A DNA stretch of 64,000 bases, taken from Lactifluus volemus (Eukaryota; Basidiomycota; Agaricomycetes; Russulales; Russulaceae). Each line of letters opens with the position of its first letter. The first letter of the stretch is position 1. Where the stretch lies: positions 434,001 through 498,000 of the forward strand of contig WTXI01000017.1 in assembly GCA_022376515.1 (NCBI GenBank). Direction: 5' to 3'. Both the position numbers and the translations under genes were made by a program. Shown one piece after another: positions 55,833 through 64,000 of the stretch. The notes below the pieces were generated by a model. The model was given only the letters and a program-made list of their open reading frames with translations, was not told where the DNA came from and did not search any database.

Positions 55833-56580
55833 AGTGTTGCGGGAAAAACCCCCGGGCCGGTAATTTACCGGTAAGTTACCTCAGGGTCCCAAAGGGGGGG
55901 TAACTACCGGTAACTTACGGTAACTTTGATCACGTGATGCTTTCACGTGACCATTCTGAGCGCAAACTGTGAAGCTCCGCTTTTTTTTTTGGCTCACACT
56001 TGAGCTGATCCCTGCAAGACACATCAATCTAACAAAAGGATGTATTTTCCAACTATGTGACAATACAAAAGTTCAATAATGTAAGAGAGATAAAGACAAG
56101 CACACAAGTTGAAGGTGGGTGACTGGGCTGAGGCAAGACTATGGTTTAAGATATGCATGGGAGACTAACATCATTAGCTTGTATGGCTTAATGGTAAAAC
56201 TTGCAGAGAGCTCTATTTTTGTGTGAATTGGTCGAGAGTTCGAATCGCGCGTCGCGTAATTGTCAGATGCCAGCTGAGTTGATTAGCAAATTTGAGAAAC
56301 TTTTACCGGAATTAATTAATTGACTGAATATTTTTTAAGGGTTTTTTAATTTTAAATCTGCATTTATATCCCGCAACAAGTAACTATGACAAAGACGCTG
56401 TCCATATTTTTTAAGGGTGGTGGGCTAAATGGGGGTAGCTCTGGCCCGGACCGGCCCCGGACAATCTATCAACGATGATTAATATATTTCACGTGACACA
56501 CGTGACTTGGGTAAGTTACCTGTTAATTACCGGTGAGAAAACCATTTCGGGGAAACACCCCCAGTTTTTCCCGCAACACT
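55833..56580. mobile_element. 748-bp TIR (MITE-like) element with 10-bp target duplication
   Basis: Perfect 17-bp terminal inverted repeats AGTGTTGCGGGAAAAAC at 55833-55849 and 56564-56580, with weaker complementarity for about 60 bp further in (ccggtaatt, gtaagttacc on both sides). Both sides are flanked by actcgtcgct (55823-55832 and 56581-56590). Subterminal ttaccggtaa-type words and two cacgtga palindromes recur. No transposase gene. A 10-bp duplication points to a Mutator-like mobiliser, but this is inference. Confidence 0.85.
56175..56255 (+). other. tRNA-like segment with pol III A and B boxes
   Basis: Inside the TIR element: TGGCTTAATGG at 56184-56194 fits the A-box consensus, and AGTTCGAATCG at 56237-56247 fits the B box in 9 of 11 positions, spaced about 53 nt apart. 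A complete tRNA cloverleaf cannot be drawn because no 5' acceptor strand pairs with the 3' side. Either a tRNA-derived SINE head or a decayed tRNA gene. Confidence 0.5.
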
Positions 56581-56675
56581 ACTCGTCGCTCCACACCCTT
56601 CCTCGTCGTGACCCTCACCACAGTGTTGTGAAAACCTTACACCTGGACCACAAGGAGAACCCATCATTGCAACTC

Positions 56676-59079
56676 ATGGAAGAGTCTCATCACCTAGACG
56701 TTAAAATTCATCAACATAGTCCCTCTGGTAAGTACTTGTCCCTTTGCCTTGACCTCGCCAATTTCACCAACGTGGAAATATAGACGACCCATTCCGAGTC
56801 AGGGTGGAACATGAAGAAAAACATAAACGTGCTGATGGCTCAGAAGCTATCTTTGCCATGTACTCGCAGATGGCAGAGAAAGAAGACAAGGAAATGGCCG
56901 AACGCTGGGGAAAAGATGCAGATGGCATCCTCATCTTCGTGAGTTTCTCTGCAGTGCTTTCAAGTCACTTCACACGTTATGTAAAACACGATAGGCTGGT
57001 CTATTCTCTGCTGCAGTTGCGGTATTAGTTTCGGTGACAGTCTCCGACCTCAAACAGCCGTCATCGATACTCTCCCCCTCAAATTATGTCATATGGGTCA
57101 ACTCACTCTGGTCCTTGAGTTTAGCTATCAGCCTTACCTGTGCTCTGCTGGCGACAATATTACAACAATGTGCCCGTCGATCCCTCCGGATCACTCAGAG
57201 ACATCAGTACAGTCCACACGATAGGGCCAGGACTCATGCATTCTTTGCCCGTGGCATCGAATTGATGCGCTTTTCGTGGATGGTCGAAGTGATACCGGCC
57301 CTGATACACATTTCCCTCTTCCTATTCTTTTCCGGCCTCCTCATATATCTCTTCAATATCAATCACATCGCTTTCTATGTCGTAGCAGGGTGGATCGCAA
57401 CTTTTGCAGTGGCATACTTGGTGATCACATTTATCCCAATTCTCCGGCTGGATAGCCCATACCATTCACCTCTTTCTCCACTGGTGTTTTGGGTTTATGC
57501 CGCTGTATCATATTCAATCTTCTTCGTTCTCCCCCGTCTTGTTCCGGTTAAGGACGTGACCTGGCAGTACTTCCATCATCTGGCCGACAAGTATTTCGCA
57601 GGGTGTTCACAAGGAATACAGAAGATGGCAGAAGTGAATGCTCGGAAGCCATCACCGGACATCGATGGCTTCATCCTGAAGTGGACATTTGATGCTGTGG
57701 CCTCGGATAATCAACTGGACCAGTTTTTCGAAGGCCTCTTTGCCTTTAATAGCTCAGACCAGATTGTCCCAAATCCCCGACGTAATCTAGCAAAATTGAG
57801 CTCCAGAGAATTTGGCTCGGCTATGGTGGTATTCTTGGACCGCACTTTGACCTCTAGTTCAGTCGACTATCCGGTCAAAGTAAAACAACTCATAAAGTGC
57901 GTGGAAGTCGCCGATGTGACCTATGTCACAATTTTATTGGACCGACTTTCCGAGGCTGCAGTCCAGAATGTGGTACAAACCGTTGAGGTCGGGCGTACCC
58001 TGAGACGCCGGAATAATAACGACGAGGAGCCTGGTTTGTGTGCACAAACTATCATTGCTGATATCATTGCGAAGGTCCCGGGCCACCGAAGAGATGACAA
58101 TTGGATTGAGCTCGCTGCAGACCAATTGGGCAAATCGCAGGATGCCATTCGACGATACCTCTCACATGGCAATGATAGTGTGTTACTTGCCAACTTAATT
58201 CACATCGCCCATCAGATCTTCAAGTCCTCTTCCGGCATAACTCGAGATATGGCTGGCAACGCAGCATCGTATATTCTCCGTCTACCCTCCGACTTTGACA
58301 TACGAAATACTCTTCCTGAACTGCAGCATGACTTTTGTGCCTTATGGAATAAGATTGTTCCAAAAGCACAGCAGAGCGGGGATTCAAGCATTCCTCACTT
58401 TATTCTCTACCTTCTTCGCGGACATTTTATCGACTTACATCAAGGCACGGATGACGCTTCGACGTCCACCTTCCATGATTTCAAGATATCGTCGTATCCT
58501 TCTTGCAACAACCCACACCATCGCCCCACAGATTCAGCTGGTACCACCTTGGCTACGTGGAATCATTCCCATACCAACTCACGCTCTCGAAATCCGTTCC
58601 CACCTAATCGTGTCTCTGGCGCACAGACAGCCACTGTCTCTCCAATCTCTCCTGAAAACAGTATCATTCCTTTGTGTTCACGACACGTAGATGGTGCCAC
58701 AGCTCCGCACCACTTGACAACTTCCACCTCTCACTCTTCATTGGTCGCCGTCATGCCAGTTCCGAGCACCCTGCTTATTGGAGACCTCCCATCCGCAAAC
58801 TCCTTGATGAATGAATCCGGCCGTCTCTCATGCGAGCGAGCATCTTCATCCTCTCCGATTGCCGCCCCTCCACCCATTGACCCGCAAGTAGCTCCCTCAG
58901 ATCCCGGCGCTATTACAGCCATTGCAACTTCCAAGGTGCACGAAGATACCCACGACCGGAACGTTTCTAGTCAGTTGGGACTCCCCCGTTACGCTCACCC
59001 GTCAGAACTGTCGACCCCTAATGTCGTCACAACCAATCCGGGACATACTCTCGGTGATCCGTCAGAAGATCCACCCTAG
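56676..59079 (+). CDS. DUF6535 membrane protein, copy 3 (763 aa)
   Basis: Exons 56676-56727, 56784-56938, 56995-59079 (764 codons with stop), intron positions shared with the other copies. Signature: MYSQMAEKEDKEMAERWGKD, ADGILIF|AGLFSAAVAVLVSV, WVNSLWSLSLAISLTCALL, RTHAFFARGIELMRFSWMVE, then several more membrane helices to about residue 250. A helical cytosolic part follows, and the longest Ser/Pro/Thr-rich tail of the three, ending near HTLGDPSEDPP. Compared with copies 1 and 2 it lacks about 30 residues between the first helix and the PSNYVIWVN segment. The TIR element ends only 96 bp upstream of its ATG, so its promoter has been displaced or replaced. Confidence 0.85.
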
Positions 59080-61400
59080 CTCTAGACGGAGTGAGTGAGT
59101 CGCAGTCGTGTCTCATCGCTTGCTTCTTAACAAATGAAACTAGAGAATCGAAATTAAACAAAAAAAAAAAGCTCTTTTTTTCTTTTCGACTTCTGTCTTA
59201 TAGCTGCATTAACATTGCTTGGGGTGAGCTCTGCTGAGAGTTAGGTGTGTGGAGCCGTTCTGGTCCCAGCAAATCTTCGTCGAATTTTTCAACTAAATTG
59301 ATCGCGTTGCATGTGGGGATTCTATTTCTTGTATTTGTTTACTCTGTATCAGTATAGACTTATGCCCTCGCTAACTTCGTATTTCGTTTCCGGCTCGATC
59401 ATGCCACCTGTAATGCCAGATCGTCGTAGTTGGCCATTAACATACGCTTGTACTGCCTTCCAGTCCGGGAGCATCTCTTTGAGAAATGAACACAAAACCT
59501 GAAGGTCCATCCGGCCAGGCATGTAACTTGGACGTCTGAACGTTCGAACCCCACAAGCAGCTCAAAAGTGTGCGCAGGACCCGGTCCGAGCGAACCTTTA
59601 TTAATAATTACCCTATACCCGTGCTTCGCACGGAGGCAGGGACTACTTACCAAACAGTTGCGTGCTGGAGACTCTGAGTCCACTGGACGTCACGTTTTAG
59701 GAGACAGTTACCGTAAAGAATATAAATCCCACGCGCGTGTTGACAGAAACAGGTCCTGTGGCAATAATTTGGTTACAGGGAGAAGCGAGGAATATGTGCA
59801 CAGCAGAAGCAATTCCATCAAAATCAACTTGGTTATTTGCTTCTTGTCAAGTGCAGTTTCGAGTGAGGGGATGGTCGATCGAGAGGAATCTTGTAAAGCA
59901 GGAAAAGACTACGAAGAGCACCATGTCGTCACGGTGTGCGACGTCCTCCCCGCGAGATCCTTTCCCGTTGCCCTCTTCTTTCTTGTCGAATTCGCTTTGC
60001 CACGCCTTTGACATCGCGGAAACCGAGTTGGGGTCAATATACATTTAAACAACGACATGCCACTGTTCCGGTCAACATGAGAGATTTCAGAAGGTGAGAA
60101 AGACCACAACAGAAGCTGCAAAGTCATGACGACGGCGAACTCTAGTCATATGCAGATATGTAAGTTCTTTCCTGTTATGTGTCGAATCGACGGAAAGCGC
60201 GACAGATAAACTTGGAGGACGTGACGAAAGCACTGGGTGGAGACAATATTGGCAAACTGAGGGTGCACACCAGAAGCTGAAATTGTAGAGAATTAGACTT
60301 TCAGTGGAGAGTTGTAAGTTAAACATGCCTGTGACCACGTTGTCCGAGTCAGCGTCTGCTCTAAGCCCGCCATGTGTCATGCTGTATCAAGTCGAGAGGG
60401 GCTACAGTACCCGCATGTGTCCGGAGATCAAGATTAGTGATCAGGATGTATCGTGTATCGTCGGTAGCCTGTAACTCTACTAACTCGTAGCCCCTTCCCG
60501 GCCAACCCCTTCCGGTCAGTCACACTAGGTCATAACGCCAAATTTCGGCTCATCGGTGGGAAAGCGTGACAAATGTGTGACACATGCACTGGCACTAATT
60601 TTCATTTCACTGCACACCACGATTTCTTTAAAAAAAAAATGCATGGAATATATTCAGATATGGTACTAGATACTGTAGGCTGAATTTTGTGGTGGTTGAG
60701 TGAGAATTGAGCAAGAAAAATGGAGTGACCAGGATGGGCTACGAGTTAGTATCTCCTTCGTCCACCTTGTTTGCACAGCGCCTAAATGCTGTGCTTGTGC
60801 GCACGGGCGGCCGGAGCTTGATGCAAGCTGCGCTCTACCCACGAAGTAATGAAGAACCCGCGGACCGGCCAACTCCATTTAGATAGTCCAAAACATGGGG
60901 CAGGCATAAATGAAGCGAAGAAGTAACTTCAGATTAGTCTCGGCCCCAGACGCCATATCTCACGGAGATCAAATCGGACTGTGAAAAACAGCGGAGAGGT
61001 ATAAATCAGATTTAAACTCCATTGATGATGTAAGAATGGTAGATAGCAAGTCCGAACCCTTGCCTGCACTTGCACGCAAGCTTGCACGGGTCTCATAATA
61101 TGGAACTGCAATAGTTACCTATATACAGTGCTCATCAGGCTACTTGCAGATCCTTGTCCTTGTCCACACCACTGTGGCACTACCACAAATCCATGGAACT
61201 TGATCTCAAATATGTTTTTTTTGAGGCAGACATTTATAATGTCCGGAAAGCCGTGGCGGTCGTACTTCACGGTCCCGATTTCTATGGCCCTAGTGATAAG
61301 ATCATGTACTGAACTTTGAAATCATGATGGGCGAAGGCCCCGCTGGCCACCACCACAAAGGCATAGCTATTCTATGTATTACCAAGGTAGTAAGCATGCG
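59080..61400. other. Non-coding region, nothing recognised
   Basis: About 2.3 kb. An A/T simple stretch occurs at 59158-59185, a small cccgtgcttcgcacgg hairpin at about 59618-59633, and further A-runs at about 60630. Early words repeat the 3' flank of the other DUF6535 copies. No gene identified on either strand. Confidence 0.35.
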
Positions 61401-61900
61401 ACCATCTGGAGTCCAAATCGTAGTTCATGGGAAGGCTCTCCGGATTTTCAACAGCCATCAGATTGAGGGCTACTTACGTTGTGGTCTCCTCAATACTCAA
61501 TACTTGCTTTTAACCCTCCGGGAACCCATCGAGAGAGTCAGTCATGACGACAGCGATCAGGCAGGTGCGTGCACTCAGAACACCATGACGTCGACCTGGC
61601 ATACCGCTGGGATGGTGACGTGGATGGGACTTGGTTCCTCCACATGCGCGTTGGAGGGATTTTACGTGAAATTTTTATAATAAGCTCGGTGGACAGGCAT
61701 TTGAATTTTTGGGATACTCCCAAAGTGCACTGCGTGGGTACTCCATTTGGTTTTTCTCACCACTCCGTGATCGTGAGCAAGGATACGTGACCGCGCAGGC
61801 CATTCGCTCACCGCTTGGGGATTTCTCGAAGCTCTTGCGTATGCCAAGGAAGTATGCAGCCAGAATTGCGCAGGCATTTACTGCGACAGATCGGAGTGAA
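61400..61900 (+). pseudogene. RNA-dependent RNA polymerase (RNAi-type) relic
   Basis: The plus strand reads LAYRWDGDVDGTWFLHMRVGG followed by ILREIF (about 61593-61670), then with a frame change GYSQSALRGYSIWFFSPLRD, then RSPLGDFSKLL and KYAARIAQAFTATDRS (about 61710-61895). This order matches fungal eukaryotic RdRPs (QDE-1/Rrp family) in the region upstream of the catalytic DbDGD motif, which is not present here. Only a fragment of about 150 residues is readable and frames are broken. Confidence 0.65.
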
Positions 61901-62214
61901 GATATGGACCGCCAGCTCGAGGGCGTCAAGATGCGTTTGCGCAAGTCGCAGCCCAAGTTCCCAGTACATAACGTCGAGGAAGCCGAATGCGAGATAGCAC
62001 GTTTATATGCTCCGGCACAGGTTTGTGTAAATAAGTAAGGGTTGGAATGGTGGCGCGGAGATTGCCGAAGCGGCTCCCTCATTAACAACCTCGAGCATTA
62101 TTTACAAGCTGAGCTGAGCAAATCAATCCCGCCATTGATGCTAGTGTTTTCCCTGGCATGTCCAAATCTCTCGCTATCTCTGGGCTGAGACTAATTCTTT
62201 CCTTGTACCATAAG

Positions 62215-64000
62215 TCGTGCTATTCTTAGCGATGCCATTGCCCTCACACGTGGCAACCGCTCCATTACGCCGAACTACACCCTCTATAATCTTACCGCGT
62301 GGGGCTTCGCGGATAGCAAGCGTGGCTTGAATGGCCCCGGAAACGGAAGCGTGGTTGGTCGGTTGGCCTGCCAGGAGAATTCATGGAGAATAGCACTTAC
62401 GTATGGTTCCCTCAGGCTCGCCAGACTCCCGAGTCGACGAAGGTTTTCTCAAGCAGACTCGGTACCACTGGTCTGTATAGCTTCAACCGTCCTGGATCTG
62501 CACCCGTCGTCGTCTGTGTGAAGGAATATACTGTAACGACGTACTACAGCAAATATTGGGCAGCAAACAGTTCGTCCATCCATATGGCGAAAAATCTGCG
62601 AATGTTGTCTCAGGTGAAGGGTATGTAAATGAACAGGGGTGGTATTATACAGGCCCTGATTGAATGTCATGACACTCTTGCGTCGAATAATGAAGCTGAT
62701 AGTCAGCTTGACCAGCGAGAGGTCCTGCGTCTGTTGCGATCATCGCCAGAATAGGCAGACAAGATTGGGTATATCGAGACGCACGCGCTCGGCTGGCAGC
62801 GTGTTGCGGAGTTGCTTCCCTACCTACAAGACGTCCGTCTCACCGAACGCTGGGTCGCTGGACGTGCGGAGCTACCCGAGCCCCGACTCATGGTAGATAG
62901 GGGCGTCGAAGCCAAGCCGCCCACTACTTCTATGAGAAGACCCACAAACTGATCTCCGATAATAACACCTGCTATATATGGCCATTGTTCATGATGTGCC
63001 GCGTTACGTCCCGCTTTACTGGTCCGCGACGGAGTTGGTGTGTGACTTTGAGGTGATACGATCTGATGTCACTAACGATCTGCTGTACCGCACTAATAGG
63101 CTGCCCTGACGTTAAAAGTGGATAAGGACTCACTGGAGGATTACACCGAGTCTCGGCTCTATGAGATGATCGCCGACATAAACTCGTATGCTTTCTACTT
63201 GTTGCACTCGTCAGTTCAGCTACTAACTTGCACATATCTTCTTATTCCTCGACGTCGGCCCATCCCAGGCGGCGAACTTTGAGGCAAGGGTGAAGGAGCA
63301 TATCAAGGACCTGCAGCACCGTATCAAGTCCAATGTCTTATTGGACGTCGGGAAGGTAGGAAACTTGGCTTCTTCATGGTACTTATCATCTCAGGCCTCG
63401 TAATATCCATTCAATTGCTGTAGAAAAGTTCTCTCCCGCGGAAAGCCTGCATGCGAACGTGCTATGTTTAACGAACCACGAACGATGTGCCATCTCTTTT
63501 GGTTGGGGCACCGGTTGAGCCTTCCCAATGTCAGTATGTTACCGTCTCGTATAATGTTCATAGACCGATTCGTTGTAGCTATCATCATTTTTACCTTGAT
63601 CAGCCCAATGTCGTGCGCCAACTCAAGGCCGCTGATGAGAAAAGCCCTGCACTAGAGGGTTACGTCTACGAGGCCATGCGTATGACGTTGATCACTCTAT
63701 TTGCTGACTACTAACGTTTCTCTCGTAGACTTGATCCCCATTCCCCCATTCCGCGGAATCTATCGCAAGTCATTTCCTCTTTTCCCGTATTTTGGCTAGT
63801 GTCTGACATCTGCCCAGGTGAATCATTGGCCTATCAGAGGATCGGCAGCCTCACCGTTTCTCAAGGCCAGCCTGAGCATGTCTTCCTTGACTTTGCACAG
63901 GCTAGCCTTGACATACGTCATTCCTCCCTTCTTCGCATTCATATGTACTGGATAGCTTTTGATAGCCTCACGTGTTCCTTGACCCGACAAATGCTGAACT
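62215..64000 (+). pseudogene. Psi-factor-producing oxygenase (Ppo) gene, P450 half, frameshifted and cut by window end
   Basis: Readable pieces match the junction and P450 domain of fungal fatty-acid dioxygenase/P450 fusions (linoleate diol synthase family): RAILSDAIALTRGNRSITPN, LYNLTAWGFADSKR, one frame over PGEFMENSTYVWFPQ and RQTPESTKVFSSRLG; later FYEKTHKLISDNNTCYI, VPRYVPLYWSATEL, DINSY and FLDVGPSQAANFEARVKE, HFYLDQPNVVRQLKAADEKS, LEGYVYEAMR, PFRGIYRKSFPLFPYFG, and FLDFAQASLD. Several short introns are plausible, but at least the change at about 62360-62380 is a frameshift. The heme Cys region lies beyond the window and the peroxidase half is absent. Probably a truncated relic. Confidence 0.7.

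Noticed and set aside
59540..59560. B-box-like cgttcgaaccc, possible tRNA or SINE
   Set aside because: No convincing A box at proper distance on either strand and no cloverleaf.

Overview
The window looks like nuclear DNA of a filamentous basidiomycete, probably an Agaricomycete. Genes have several GT-AG introns of about 50 nt. It carries three paralogues of the Agaricomycete-expanded DUF6535 membrane family and basidiomycete-type HNH_2 proteins. The transposons are a Ty1/copia element and an APE-RT-RNase H LINE of the fungal (Tad-like) kind. Species cannot be assigned from sequence alone.

Layout. (1) 1-5484: a young Ty1/copia retrotransposon with one unbroken Gag-Pol frame. Its 5' LTR is cut by the window edge, and the visible part matches the 3' LTR by eye. 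(2) 5776-19883: a compact, gene-dense block of conserved eukaryotic genes: a C2H2 zinc-finger gene, the farnesyltransferase beta subunit (RAM1), an unrecognised coiled-coil/low-complexity gene, MMS19 (cytosolic Fe-S assembly; minus strand), an NDUFAF7-like mitochondrial methyltransferase divergent from MMS19 across only 98 bp, an EEF1AKMT4/METTL13-like methyltransferase (minus), and a TMEM14-family membrane protein. (3) 20330-32850: a segmental tandem array of four HNH_2 genes (two apparently intact, two with single-base frameshifts) plus end fragments. It is interleaved with antisense cytochrome P450 relics, an ABC-transporter NBD relic and a fatty-acid-synthase relic. (4) 33711-59079: three DUF6535 genes (699, 628 and 763 aa predicted) separated by decayed DNA. 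That DNA holds a broken PQ-loop gene, duplicated unknown relics and an array of nine short hairpins. The third gene lies just downstream of a 7.7 kb LINE with 14-bp target duplications and a 748-bp TIR element with a 10-bp target duplication. (5) 59080-64000: mostly non-coding, then an RNA-dependent RNA polymerase relic and a frameshifted psi-factor-producing oxygenase (Ppo) P450 region cut by the window end.

The left third is housekeeping. From about 20 kb onward it is an accessory region dominated by segmental duplication, transposons and dead gene pieces. Single-base losses in homopolymer runs recur in otherwise well-conserved genes (near 10541, 16506, 18911 and 54926). Some apparent pseudogenes here may therefore be consensus errors rather than biology. 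The most unusual non-genic structures are the hairpin array at 37688-37974, the TIR element with a tRNA-like pol III core, and the repeated three-hairpin/TATA module behind each HNH gene.
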